DNA of 64,000 bases from positions 1 through 64,000 of the forward strand of contig NZ_MSJP01000115.1 of assembly GCF_014596525.1 (NCBI RefSeq). Direction: 5' to 3'. Under the pieces are notes generated by a model. It searched no databases, was not told the DNA's origin, and saw nothing but the letters and a program-made list of their open reading frames with translations. Shown piece after piece: positions 32,577 through 41,459 of this stretch. The stretch is from Streptomyces sp. CBMA291 (lineage in GTDB: Bacteria > Actinomycetota > Actinomycetes > Streptomycetales > Streptomycetaceae). The position numbers and the translations under genes are program-made. Numbering within the stretch: the stretch's first letter is position 1; every line of letters begins with the position of its first letter.

Positions 32577-34223
32577 ATGACCACCTCCGACGGCTCTGTC
32601 CAAGGCCATACACAGATACACGGAACAGCGCCGCGCAACCGGGCTTTCACCCTCGTGCTGCTCGGCGACGGATTCACCACCACACAGCAGACCGCTTTCA
32701 ACACCGCCTGCACCGACTTCGTCAGCGCACTGACGAGCACCCCGCCGTTCGACCGGAGCGGGCGGTCGGTCAACATCTGGCGGGTCAACGTCACGTCCAC
32801 CGACTCGGGCGCGGACGACCCGGCCAGCGCCGGCGGCACGGGGGCGACGGCGCGCACCTACTTCGACTCGACGTTCGGCGCCAACGGCATCAGACGACTC
32901 CTCGTCTGCGACAACACGACGGTCCTCCAGACCGCAGCCGCGCAGGTCCCGGAGTTCACCGCCGCGATCGTCGTCGTGAATTCCACGGTCTACGGGGGGA
33001 GCGGCGGCTCGGTCGGCACGTACTCCCTCGCGAGCGGGGCGACCGAGATCGCCATTCACGAACTCGGCCACACCGCTTACGGATTCGCCGACGAGTACCC
33101 GTACTACGCGGGCGGCAACGAGACCGGGCACGACCACCACCCTGCGGGCGAACCGGGCGAGCCGAACGTCACGCTGAACTCCAACAGGGCGACCCTGAAG
33201 TGGGGTTGGGCGGTCGATCCGGCCACCGCCCTGCCGACCATGTCCAACCCGAACTGTGCGACGGTGGACGCCCGGCCGAGCACGGCTCCCGACGGAACGG
33301 TCGGCTGTTTCGAAGGCGCCCACTACTACCACTGCGGGGCCTTCCGTCCCGAATACGACTGCAAGATGCGGGAGTTGGGAGTTCCCTTCTGCCATGTGTG
33401 CCGCCAGGTGATCCGGGCCCGGACGAAGGTCACCAGGAACATCTGCGCGCTGACTCCGTCGAGGAACGCCGTGTACCGGTACGACGGTTCGGGCACGGCA
33501 TGGACGAAGATCGGTGGCCCGGCAGGGCAGTTGTACGCGGGCGGCTGGGGTCTCGTCGCCACGAATCCCAGTTCCGGCGACCTCTACCGCTTCCTCGGCA
33601 CGCCCGAAAGCTGGCAGCTCATCGGCAGCGCGGGCGCCGAGTTCGCCGTCACCAACGACACCGTCTACGGACTGACTCCCTCGCGGAACGCCGTCTACCG
33701 CTACGACGGCACGGGAACCTCCTGGACGAGGATCGGCGGCGCTGCTGGACATGTGTACGCGGGTGCCTGGGGGCTCGTCGCCACGAATCCCAGTTCCGGC
33801 GACCTCTACCGCTTCCTCGGCACACCCGACAACTGGCAGCACATCGGCAGCGCGGGCGCGGAATTCGCCGTCACCAACGACACCGTCTACGGACTGACTC
33901 CCTCGCGGAACGCCGTCTACCGCTACGACGGCACCGGAACCTCCTGGACGAAGATCGGCGGACCGGCAGGACACCTCTACGCCGGGGACTGGGGGTACGG
34001 GCTCCTCGCCACGAATCCCAGCTCAGGCGATCTGTACGCCTACCTCGGCAAGCCCGACAGCTGGCGCCTCACCGGAAGCGCCGGCGCGTCGTTCGCCGTC
34101 GCCACCGACACGGTCTACGGGCTGACCCCGTCGCGTAACGCCGTCTACCGCTTCGACGGCTTCGGAACCGCCTGGACCAGAATCGGCGACGCCGCGTACT
34201 CCTTCGCCGCGGGTGACATCTAG
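32577..34223 (+). CDS. M64 (IgA-peptidase-type) metallopeptidase with C-terminal seven-blade propeller
   Basis: 548 aa from ATG 32577 (MTTSDGSVQG). Peptidase domain 1-285: NRAFTLVLLGDGFTTTQQ opens M64; HELGHTAYGFADEY at 161 is HExxH plus the following Gly/Asp; LLVCDNTTVLQTAA and GATEIAIHELGH are family-typical. Six cysteines (VGCFEGAHYYHCGAF...YDCKMRELGVPFCHVC) precede the propeller. Residues 292-548 are three near-identical copies of a 74-76-residue double blade (LTPSRNAVYRYDG / LVATNPSSGDLYRFLG) plus one half, seven blades in all. No signal peptide is visible. In the cell the propeller could bind the target and the peptidase act on it (inference). Confidence 0.88.
   Translation: MTTSDGSVQGHTQIHGTAPRNRAFTLVLLGDGFTTTQQTAFNTACTDFVSALTSTPPFDRSGRSVNIWRVNVTSTDSGADDPASAGGTGATARTYFDSTFGANGIRRLLVCDNTTVLQTAAAQVPEFTAAIVVVNSTVYGGSGGSVGTYSLASGATEIAIHELGHTAYGFADEYPYYAGGNETGHDHHPAGEPGEPNVTLNSNRATLKWGWAVDPATALPTMSNPNCATVDARPSTAPDGTVGCFEGAHYYHCGAFRPEYDCKMRELGVPFCHVCRQVIRARTKVTRNICALTPSRNAVYRYDGSGTAWTKIGGPAGQLYAGGWGLVATNPSSGDLYRFLGTPESWQLIGSAGAEFAVTNDTVYGLTPSRNAVYRYDGTGTSWTRIGGAAGHVYAGAWGLVATNPSSGDLYRFLGTPDNWQHIGSAGAEFAVTNDTVYGLTPSRNAVYRYDGTGTSWTKIGGPAGHLYAGDWGYGLLATNPSSGDLYAYLGKPDSWRLTGSAGASFAVATDTVYGLTPSRNAVYRFDGFGTAWTRIGDAAYSFAAGDI
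33450..34220 (+). repeat. Tandem DNA repeat (222, 222, 228 bp) coding the propeller
   Basis: Copies begin at 33450, 33672, 33894 and (partial) 34122. The middle two are nearly identical at DNA level, so recent duplication or conversion is likely. Confidence 0.85.
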
Positions 34224-34454
34224 CCTGGTCAGGCTGGTTTACGGCAGGGCCTCCGAGGGGGAGCCTGACGGCGTTTCGAAACGCTCAGCTCTCTTCGTAC
34301 GCGTGCGCGGAAAGCGTCAACTCCGCTCCCACTCCGCAACACCGGGGGAACCGTCTACCAACTCCCCCTCATCCTCCCTCACTTCACCCATCCGAGCGTA
34401 TTTCACCCACTTCACCCGGGTGGCCAGGTTTAAAGCCGGTAGCGTCAAGAAAAA

Positions 34455-34492
34455 CGGCCCTCGGGGTGACTGCAATCACCGATCCGAGGGCC
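34455..34492 (+). promoter_or_regulatory. Inverted repeat across the HTH gene start
   Basis: GGCCCTCGG and CCGAGGGCC enclose an inner GGTGA/TCACC pair. The proposed GTG start at 34466 sits inside the stem, so the hairpin may hide it or act as an attenuator. Confidence 0.5.
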
Positions 34493-36832
34493 TCAACCAC
34501 TAGTGGAAAGCCGCCGTCCACCGTGATCTGCCGCCACTTTATCGCGCCCTCGCGCGGCTTCTCACAGTTCTCCAACGAACTGATCCGGCACCCCCGGCTC
34601 ACCTCCGACGCCACCCGACTGCTGACCTGGCAGCTCTCGCTGACCGGCGACGCCGAAGAAACCCTCTCCCGTACGGCTGAACGGGCCGGGATCAAGGCGA
34701 CCGCCTTCACCCGCGCCAAGCGACAGCTCATCGCGGAGGGGTATGTCCACGTGCGGCGCGTCCAGGGACCCGACGGCCACTGGAACACCCAACACCTCGT
34801 CTCCAGCGTCCCGTTGCGCCCTGCGGAGGCCGCCGCGATCCTCGGCAAGGCACCCACCGCCCCCACCAGCACTTCTTCCGGATCGCCGCAGGTCGCACCG
34901 AGTACCCCGAATCCGACGGTCGGTGAGCCGACCCCCCGGCTCACCGACGGCTATCCAAAACACCCCCGAAGGGAAACACCTTCCAACCTTCCGCCGCACT
35001 CGGCGGAGGGGGCAGAGGCTGGGGCTGGGGCGGGCGAGGCCCGCCTGCCGGTGGCGGGAAGGACGGGCGACGGCCCGCCGGGGGCGGGGGCGAGGGCCCA
35101 GGTGCGGGCAGAGGGGTGGGCCCAGATGGGAGCCCGGGTGGGGGCCGAGGGGGGAGCCGAGGCGGGGGCGCAGGTGAGGGCCGAGGCGGGGGCCCAGGCA
35201 GGGGCCCAGCCGGGGACCGAGGCGGGGGCCGAGGGGGGAGCCCAGGCAGGGGCCCAGCCGGGGACCGAGGCGGGAGCCCAGGCGTGGGCCCAGGCAGGGG
35301 CCGAAGCGGGCGGTGGCGTACCGGCTACGTCCACCGGCGCCGCCCTCACCCTCATCCGGTCCCTCCCCGACCTCTCGCCCCTCCTCCGGAACATCCCGCC
35401 CGGCATGCGCGACGAGCTGACCCGACTCGCCGCCGCCTGGCTCGACGCCGGACACACCCCCGCCGACATCCGCGCCCACGTCCTGCGCGGACTGCCCTCC
35501 AACGGCACCCCCGTCCACCGGCCCGGCGGACTCGTCCGGTACCTGCTCCGCGAGGTCGCGCCCCGGGAGCTGCCTTCGCCGCCGGTCGCCGCGCCGAAGG
35601 CGGGGAAGACCCTCTCCACCCGCCTGAAGGGCACCCGGGAGTGCGCCAACGAGGCGGCACACGCCCACCCGATGCTGTTCCGGCCCGCAGGCGACGAGAC
35701 GCTGTGCCCCAAGTGCGCGGAGGCGCCACCCGCCTCGGCCGATCCGCCGCCAGCCTCGGAGGATCCGCCGTCTCCCGCCACCATCCGCCAAGCGCTCGCA
35801 TCGGCCGATCTGCCGCCCGCCTCGGAGGATCCACTGCCGACCTCGGACGATCCGCCGTCCTCCGTCACCATCCGCCAAGCGCTCGCGTCGGCCCGTGAGG
35901 CCGCCCGTAGCCGCGCAGCCGCGTACCGTCGGCCATCGCTCACGGAAGCCCCGGCGCTCTCGGCGTACCTGGCACCCCCGGTGCCACCGGCATCCTCGGC
36001 ACCCCCGGCGCCGTCGGCACACCCGGCGCACCCGGTACCCCCGGCGCCACCGGACGAGAGCCGGGCCGGGGCCGGGGTCCGTCGCTCCCCCGTCGCCGAC
36101 GGGCAGAATGCCCTCATGACCGCAGACCAGGACCCCGGCCAGGACCCCGCGCTGCTCCGGCGCTGGAACGCCACCCTGCTCGCTGCCCGCGCCGGCCGCG
36201 AGGGACCCGACCCCGCCCCGTACGGCCACAACCTCCTCGAACGCTGGGCCGAACCGCAGCGCCGCTACCACACGGTCGAGCATCTGCGCGCGGTCCTCGA
36301 CCGCATCGACGAACTGGCGGACCAGGGCGGGGAGGGCGGAGAGCTGGAACTCGTACGGCTCGCCGCCTGGTTCCACGACGCGGTCTACCGTCCCGACCGC
36401 TCGGAGAACGAGGAACGCTCGGCGGCACTGTCCGAGAAGGCGCTCACGGAGGCGGGCCTCACCCCGCACGAGGTCGCCGAAGTGGCCCGGCTCGTACGCC
36501 TGACCACGACACACGACCCCGCGGAAGGCGACCTCAACGGCGAAACCCTCTGCGACGCGGACCTCGCGATCCTGGCGAGCGACCCGGACACGTACCAGCG
36601 GTACACGGTGGCGATCCGCGAGGAGTACGCCTTCGTCCCGCCCGCCGACTTCCGCGAAGGGCGTACGAAGGTCCTCCGGCACCTCCTCGCCCTCCCCCGC
36701 CTCTTCCGCACCCCCTACGGGGCGGCCGTGTGGGAGGAGAAGGCGAGGGAGAACGTGGAGCGGGAACTGAGGGAACTGAGGGAACTGGGAGAGCTGGGAG
36801 AGCTGGGGGAATCCGCGCGGGAGACGGCGTAG
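34466..36832 (+). CDS. HTH-domain protein in one long reading frame with an HD-domain hydrolase
   Basis: 788 aa if translated from GTG 34466. Residues about 20-130 are an HTH region known from Streptomyces helix-turn-helix proteins (SRGFSQFSNELIRHPRLTSDATRLLTWQLSL, SRTAERAGIKATAFTRAKRQLIAEGYVHVRR). About 165-290 is Gly/Ala/Gln/Glu low complexity (GAEAGAQAGAQPG units). About 295-420 is a small helical domain with a Cys pair LCPKC. About 425-545 is Pro/Ser repeats (PPASEDPPS). From 551 on is an HD-superfamily phosphohydrolase: RRYHTVEHLRAVLDRIDE, WFHDAVY (HD), LCDADLAIL. No stop separates the halves, but the HD part has its own start at 36116, so whether this is a fusion is open. Confidence 0.6.
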   Translation: MTAITDPRASTTSGKPPSTVICRHFIAPSRGFSQFSNELIRHPRLTSDATRLLTWQLSLTGDAEETLSRTAERAGIKATAFTRAKRQLIAEGYVHVRRVQGPDGHWNTQHLVSSVPLRPAEAAAILGKAPTAPTSTSSGSPQVAPSTPNPTVGEPTPRLTDGYPKHPRRETPSNLPPHSAEGAEAGAGAGEARLPVAGRTGDGPPGAGARAQVRAEGWAQMGARVGAEGGAEAGAQVRAEAGAQAGAQPGTEAGAEGGAQAGAQPGTEAGAQAWAQAGAEAGGGVPATSTGAALTLIRSLPDLSPLLRNIPPGMRDELTRLAAAWLDAGHTPADIRAHVLRGLPSNGTPVHRPGGLVRYLLREVAPRELPSPPVAAPKAGKTLSTRLKGTRECANEAAHAHPMLFRPAGDETLCPKCAEAPPASADPPPASEDPPSPATIRQALASADLPPASEDPLPTSDDPPSSVTIRQALASAREAARSRAAAYRRPSLTEAPALSAYLAPPVPPASSAPPAPSAHPAHPVPPAPPDESRAGAGVRRSPVADGQNALMTADQDPGQDPALLRRWNATLLAARAGREGPDPAPYGHNLLERWAEPQRRYHTVEHLRAVLDRIDELADQGGEGGELELVRLAAWFHDAVYRPDRSENEERSAALSEKALTEAGLTPHEVAEVARLVRLTTTHDPAEGDLNGETLCDADLAILASDPDTYQRYTVAIREEYAFVPPADFREGRTKVLRHLLALPRLFRTPYGAAVWEEKARENVERELRELRELGELGELGESARETA
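36116..36832 (+). CDS. HD-domain metal-dependent phosphohydrolase (alternative, internal start)
   Basis: 238 aa from ATG 36116, in the same frame as the upstream HTH. CAGAAT, a plausible -10 box, ends a few bases before ATG, the usual layout of leaderless Streptomyces genes. Homologues of this HD family are normally free-standing proteins beginning close to this point (LLRRWNATLLAARA...HNLLERWAEPQRRYHT). HD residues: H in RYHTVEH, FHDAVY, and D in LCDADL. The C-terminus repeats RELRELGELGEL. I favour separate expression at least part of the time. Confidence 0.6.
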   Translation: MTADQDPGQDPALLRRWNATLLAARAGREGPDPAPYGHNLLERWAEPQRRYHTVEHLRAVLDRIDELADQGGEGGELELVRLAAWFHDAVYRPDRSENEERSAALSEKALTEAGLTPHEVAEVARLVRLTTTHDPAEGDLNGETLCDADLAILASDPDTYQRYTVAIREEYAFVPPADFREGRTKVLRHLLALPRLFRTPYGAAVWEEKARENVERELRELRELGELGELGESARETA

Positions 36833-36879
36833 CCCCCCCGGCCCCTTCCCTCGGCCTCTCCCCCGGCCCCTCCCCGGAC

Positions 36880-37431
36880 TCAGACGGCGAGCCTGCCGAA
36901 CAGGTGGTTGGCAGGCGCGCCCGGGTCGTCGCCGTAGAAGAACTCCGCTACGGCCTGGTGGAATTCCGCACGGTCCAGCGCTCCGGAGCCGTCCCGGTCC
37001 AAGGCGGCGAAGACGTCGGCGCATTCCTCGCCGGGAACGCCCGCGATGGAGCCAAACATCTGCTCGAACTCGCTTTGGTCGATCTTGCCGTCCCCGTTGA
37101 GGTCGACCAGCTCGAAGAAGCAGTCGGTCAGCGGCTCGATCTGCCTCGGATAGAGGGCGGGGTCGACCAGGGCTCGTGTGAACCCTTCGGTCATCTCCCG
37201 CAGATCGACCTTGCCGTCACCGTCCTGATCCATCGGGGCGATCACATTCGCCCAGAACGCGTCCATCCCCTCGGTGAGCAGACGGGCGGTCGCGGAGTCC
37301 GGCGCGGCGCCACGGGCGGCGATATAGCGCTCGCTCATCAGCCGGACATCCCGCCGGGTGATGAATCCGTCGCCGTCGACGTCGGCTCCCCTGAACCACT
37401 GGCCGTATTTGAGGTCTTGAAGTGCAGTCAC
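36880..37431 (-). CDS. EF-hand calcium-binding protein (calerythrin-like)
   Basis: 183 aa with four EF-hand loops: DVDGDGFITRRD (about 18-29), DQDGDGKVDLRE (about 68-79), DLNGDGKIDQSE (about 111-122), DRDGSGALDRAE (about 144-155). All four keep Asp at positions 1, 3 and 5 (the third has Asn at 3 and the fourth Ser at 5) and Glu/Asp at 12. Cytosolic Ca2+ sensor or buffer; family known from actinomycetes. It lies downstream of the molybdoenzyme on the same strand with a 58-bp gap. Confidence 0.94.
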   Translation of the reverse strand: MTALQDLKYGQWFRGADVDGDGFITRRDVRLMSERYIAARGAAPDSATARLLTEGMDAFWANVIAPMDQDGDGKVDLREMTEGFTRALVDPALYPRQIEPLTDCFFELVDLNGDGKIDQSEFEQMFGSIAGVPGEECADVFAALDRDGSGALDRAEFHQAVAEFFYGDDPGAPANHLFGRLAV

Positions 37432-37489
37432 AGCTACGCACGGTATTCATGTCATTACGCAGACGCAAAGGGCACAGGAATCCTCCGCA

Positions 37490-39802
37490 TCAACGTTCGA
37501 GGTCGGGCGGGGTGAAAGCGAGCACCTCGGGAAGGGGACCGTCGTACGGCTCGATCTCGACCAGGGCGCTCAGAGCGCTCGGTCCCTGGGACAGGCGCGA
37601 ACACGGCCGGTCCGCCGTGAGGGCGTTCGGATTGCCGTGCCGGTCCAAGGTCCCGCTCAGACCCGGCTCGACCGGATCCCACCACGCGCCCGTGGCCAAC
37701 TGCACGACGCCCGGCATGACGTCATCCGACAGGACCGCGCCCGCGAGACAGCTGCCCCGGTCGTTGTGGACGCGTACGACCATGCCGTTCCCGATACCGC
37801 GCGAAGCGGCGTCCGACGGGTTGATCGTCACGGGCTCCCGGCCACGGATCTTCGAGCCGAGGCTGCGGTCACCATTGTCGTACTGGCTGTGCAGACGCGA
37901 GGCGGGCTGGTTCGAGATCAGGTGCAGCGGGAACCGGTCCGCGAGATCGGCACCGAGCCACTCCACCGGTTCGAACCACGTCGGATGCCCGGCGCAGTCG
38001 TCGTAACCGAACGAATCGATCTCCTCGGAGAAGATCTCTATTCGGCCCGAAGGTGTCGGCAGCGGAAATCGTCGCGGATCCGAGCGGAGCGCCTCGAAAC
38101 CGCCGGGAACCGGCCCGCTCGACGCGGGCAGCTCGACGGTGGAGTCACGCCAGAACGCGTCGAATCCCGGTAAGGCGGCATCGGCGCCGAGTTCGGCCCT
38201 GGTCCGCTCGTAAAGGTGCCGTATCCAGGCGAACTCGGAACGCGACTCGGTGAATTCCCGCTCGTATCCGAGCCGGGCGGCCAACGCGGCGAAAATCCGG
38301 TGATCGGTGCGGGACTCACCCGCCGGCTCGCGGACCTTCGGCATCGCGACGAGGTGCGGATCCGAGAACCCGGCGGCGAAGTCGTCGCGCTCCAGACTGG
38401 TCGCGACGGGGAGGACGATGTCCGCGAACTTGGCCGTGGTGTTCCACCAGGCTTCGTGCACCACCACCGTGTCGGGGGTCTGCCAGGCTCGCGTCAGCCG
38501 GTGCAGATCCTGATGGTGGTGGAACGGGTTCCCGCCACACCAGTAGACCAGGCGAAGCTCGGGCAGGGTGAGACGCCGACCGTCGTAGTCGATGGTCCGC
38601 CCCGGACCCAGCAGGGTGTCGGCGATCCTGGCCACCGGGATGAAGTCCGGGACCGGGTTGGGAACCCCGGGAACCGACGCCACGGGAGGGCGCCCCCGGG
38701 CCACGCCGGTCGCGTCCATCGTCGCGTAGCCCGCGCCCCAGCCGCAGCCGGGCCGACCCATCGAGCCCGCCATCGCGGCCAGCACGACGGACATCCAGAT
38801 CGGCTGTTCGCCGTGGTCCGCCCGCTGCACCGCGTAGTTGACCATGACGAGGGAACGCTGTGAGCTGAGACGGCGAGCGAGGTCGACGATCGTTTCACGG
38901 CTGATTCCCGTGATCCTCGCCGCCCAGGCGGCGTCCTTGGGGACACCGTCGATTTCGCCGGTCACGTAGGAGGCGAAGCGGTCGAACCCCACGCAGCACC
39001 GGCTCAGGAAGTCCTCGTCGTGCCACCCGTTGACCAGCATCGTGTGGGCCATGCCGAGCATCGCGGCGGTGTCGGTGTTGGGGACGACCGGCAGCCACTC
39101 GGCGTCGAGGAAACCGGCGACGTCGCTGCGGAGGGGGCTGACGTTCACGAACCGCACCCCCGCTTCACGGCACTCGCGCTGGAGATCCCGCGTCTGGTGC
39201 CTGGCCAGGCCACCGGGGTTGATCTGGCTGTTCTTCAAGGCCAACCCGCCGAACGCCACCACGAGTTCACAGCCCTCGGCGATCTCGTCCCACATCGGCA
39301 TCCGGGACTGATAGCTCCACGGATGCCCGCCGATCACATGCGGCAGGATGACCTCCAACGCCGCTGTGCTGTACGTGTTACGGGAGTCGGTGTACCCCCC
39401 GCCCAACGCCAGGAACCGGTGCAGCTGCCCCTGCGCGTTGTGGAACCCGCCCGCACTCGCCCACCCGTAGGACCCGCCGAACACCGCGCTGTCCCCATGC
39501 CGAGAACGTACCCGCCGAAGCTCATCGCTCACCAGCGTGATCGCGTCGTCCCAGCCCACCTCCACGAAGGCGTCCGAGCCTCTGGCCCTGCCACCGACAC
39601 GCGGCAGACCGTCCAGCCACCCCCTGCGCACCGCCGGACGCAACACACGGGCACCGTCCTCGGCGGCGGCCACCATCCCGGGACCGATGGGCGAAGGCGC
39701 GGGATCATCCCCCCTCGGCTCGATACGCACCAACCGCCCGGAGTCCACCACGGCGACGAAACTGCCCCAATGCGTCGCGACCGACATACGACGCTCCACC
39801 AT
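37490..39802 (-). CDS. Molybdopterin oxidoreductase, DMSO/biotin sulfoxide reductase type
   Basis: 770 aa from ATG 39802, with GGAAGGGAG six bases upstream. No N-terminal Fe-S cysteine motif or Tat signal, and the Mo ligand region NTYSTAALEVILPHV carries Ser, as in BisC/TorA/DorA. Further motifs: WDDAITLVSDELRR, WGAGYATMD-like Gly run, YWCGGNPFHHHQDLHRL, VLPVATSLERDDF, and HLISNQPASRLHSQYDNG in the dinucleotide-binding domain. Likely a cytosolic sulfoxide (biotin or methionine) or N-oxide reductase. Electron donor unknown. Confidence 0.9.
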   Translation of the reverse strand: MVERRMSVATHWGSFVAVVDSGRLVRIEPRGDDPAPSPIGPGMVAAAEDGARVLRPAVRRGWLDGLPRVGGRARGSDAFVEVGWDDAITLVSDELRRVRSRHGDSAVFGGSYGWASAGGFHNAQGQLHRFLALGGGYTDSRNTYSTAALEVILPHVIGGHPWSYQSRMPMWDEIAEGCELVVAFGGLALKNSQINPGGLARHQTRDLQRECREAGVRFVNVSPLRSDVAGFLDAEWLPVVPNTDTAAMLGMAHTMLVNGWHDEDFLSRCCVGFDRFASYVTGEIDGVPKDAAWAARITGISRETIVDLARRLSSQRSLVMVNYAVQRADHGEQPIWMSVVLAAMAGSMGRPGCGWGAGYATMDATGVARGRPPVASVPGVPNPVPDFIPVARIADTLLGPGRTIDYDGRRLTLPELRLVYWCGGNPFHHHQDLHRLTRAWQTPDTVVVHEAWWNTTAKFADIVLPVATSLERDDFAAGFSDPHLVAMPKVREPAGESRTDHRIFAALAARLGYEREFTESRSEFAWIRHLYERTRAELGADAALPGFDAFWRDSTVELPASSGPVPGGFEALRSDPRRFPLPTPSGRIEIFSEEIDSFGYDDCAGHPTWFEPVEWLGADLADRFPLHLISNQPASRLHSQYDNGDRSLGSKIRGREPVTINPSDAASRGIGNGMVVRVHNDRGSCLAGAVLSDDVMPGVVQLATGAWWDPVEPGLSGTLDRHGNPNALTADRPCSRLSQGPSALSALVEIEPYDGPLPEVLAFTPPDLER

Positions 39803-39858
39803 GCGTCGACTCCCTTCCGTCCCCCGAGCCCTTCCGTGCCCTCGAACCCCTCTGCCTG

Positions 39859-39922
39859 CCGATTGCCGACTGCCGGCTGCCGATTGCTGGCTGCTGGCTG
39901 CTGGCTGCTGGCTGCTGGCTGC
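39859..39922. repeat. Heptamer tandem repeat (GCTGCTG/GGCTGCT units)
   Basis: Seven to nine units of a CTGGCTG/CGATTGC-type heptamer in the spacer upstream of the molybdoenzyme start. Strand-slippage array, no gene. Confidence 0.65.
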
Positions 39923-40074
39923 CGTCGCCACGGGGGCTCCGCTTCAGCCGACGGCCGGAGGGACCGAGGGACTGAGACTGCCCTTATGGGGCGGAGGGCA
40001 ATCCTGGTGGTGAGTGTGACGGGGGCGCGGCGTTCGCAGGGGGCCTCGGGGGCTCGACTCAGGGGCCCGGTTGA

Positions 40075-40222
40075 GGCGCTCGGCTCGGGAGGGCGATCAG
40101 GGATCCGGCTCGGGGATCCGGCTCAGGCGCTTGGCTCGGGGGCTCGGCTCAGGGGCTCGGCTCGGGCGCTTGGCTCAGGGGCTTGGCTCGGGCGCTTGGC
40201 TCAGGGGCTTGGCTCGGGCGCT
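40075..40222. repeat. Tandem repeat of GGCTCAGGGGCTTGGCTCGGGCGCTT units
   Basis: About six imperfect copies of a 13/26-mer adjacent to the GNAT relic. It may have extended from the relic's tail and removed its stop. Confidence 0.65.
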
Positions 40223-40350
40223 CGCGAGCAGTTCGTACTCGATCATCCCGTCCCGTGGCCCGAGCCGGGTGAACCCCGCCTTGGCGAGGACCCGGCCGGA
40301 CGCCGGATCGCCGGGGCGTCCTCGGGCGTCAGCTCCCGGAGCCGGGTCAT
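40205..40350 (-). pseudogene. GNAT acetyltransferase relic with internal deletion
   Basis: ATG 40350 overlaps the kinase stop (ATGA). The first 17 residues MTRLRELTPEDAPAIRR are a GNAT N-terminus. Then, in another frame, SGRVLAKAGFTRLGPRDGMIEYELLA is the GNAT C-terminal strand (KAGFxxxGxxxxxxxYE). The whole acetyl-CoA core is missing between them. A frameshift accompanies the deletion. Confidence 0.6.
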
Positions 40351-41459
40351 CGGGTGAGCAGCCCAACGAGGGCGGCGGCCGTGGGGCGGTCGCCCGGCGC
40401 GGGCTCCAGACACGCGGCGATCACGTCCTCGAACTCCGGGAACGGCCAAGGCCGGGCCTCCGGCAGTGACACGGTCCCGCCCCGGGCGATGGCGGCCAGT
40501 TTCTCCCGGCGGTCCTCGCCGTCCTCGTAGAAGACGGGGCGGCGGCCCGTCCAGCACCAGAAGAGCGAGGCGCCGAGACCCCAGACGTCCGCTTCCGGCC
40601 CTGCCTGGAGATGGACGTCGGCGGGGGTGGAGAGGAGCGCGTCGGCGATCTCGGGGGCCGTGGTGTGGGTGAGCGCGCCCCGGTAGGGCAGCCGCCGACC
40701 ACCACCGGGACCACAGGCGAGGGCGTAGTCGACGAGCACCGCCCGGCCGTCGTCGGTGACCAGCGTGTTCGTGGGCTGGACGTCCGCGTGCACCCACCCG
40801 ACGGCATGCATACGGGCCAGATGCCCGGCCCAGGTACGGGCCACGCCCAGGATCCAGGGTCGACGAAGCGGGTCGCCGGGACGCGGGTCGCCGGGGTGGG
40901 TGCCGGGTGGGGCCGGTTGCGGGGAGGCGGGGTGGGCACCGTGTGGAGCCGGGTGCGGGGAGGCGGGGTGGTTCGGTAGCGCGGAGGTGTCCGCGACCGG
41001 GTGCCCGGCGGTCCGTGGGGCCGGATGCCCGCCCCCACGGACCGCCGGGCCTCCCCCACCCCGTACTCCCTCGTCCCGTACTCCTCCGAACGCGTTCCAC
41101 ACCGGACGCCCGTCCACCCATCGCACCGCGAGCCACCGGCCGCCCCGCCATGCTCCCGCTCCGACCCGGTACCCGGGGTCCAGCGCGCCCGCGTCGACGA
41201 GCCGGACGAGGTGTTCGTCCTCCTGCGCCATCTCGGCGGCCTTGTACCGCGCGGCCTCAACGGTCCCAGCGGCCTCAGTGATCCCGGCGGTCCCGGCGTG
41301 GGGCGCGTTCGTCTTCAGTGCGACGGTGCCCCGGGGGCCCTGGACCCGCCAGGCCCGCGAGCCGCGCCGGTCGCTCAGGAGGCGGGTCGTGAGGGGGTCG
41401 CCGATCCGGCTGCCGAGCCACTCGACGGCTTCGCCGGGGGGAGGGAGCGCTTCGTCCAT
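40347..41459 (-). CDS. Serine/threonine protein kinase-like protein
   Basis: 370 aa, ATG with GGAG eight bases upstream. N-lobe: RRGSRAWRVQGPRGTVALKTN (VALK lysine). A Pro/Gly/His low-complexity insert at about 128-200 replaces part of the middle. Catalytic loop is GWVHADVQPTNTLV (HxDxxPxN), and the metal motif is VLVDYALACG, with DYA in place of DFG. APE-like TAPEIADALLS, then DVWGLGASLFWCWTGRRP. Some kinases with altered DFG are active. No transmembrane helix or sensor domain, unlike PASTA kinases. Translationally coupled to the deleted GNAT gene. Confidence 0.75.
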   Translation of the reverse strand: MDEALPPPGEAVEWLGSRIGDPLTTRLLSDRRGSRAWRVQGPRGTVALKTNAPHAGTAGITEAAGTVEAARYKAAEMAQEDEHLVRLVDAGALDPGYRVGAGAWRGGRWLAVRWVDGRPVWNAFGGVRDEGVRGGGGPAVRGGGHPAPRTAGHPVADTSALPNHPASPHPAPHGAHPASPQPAPPGTHPGDPRPGDPLRRPWILGVARTWAGHLARMHAVGWVHADVQPTNTLVTDDGRAVLVDYALACGPGGGRRLPYRGALTHTTAPEIADALLSTPADVHLQAGPEADVWGLGASLFWCWTGRRPVFYEDGEDRREKLAAIARGGTVSLPEARPWPFPEFEDVIAACLEPAPGDRPTAAALVGLLTR

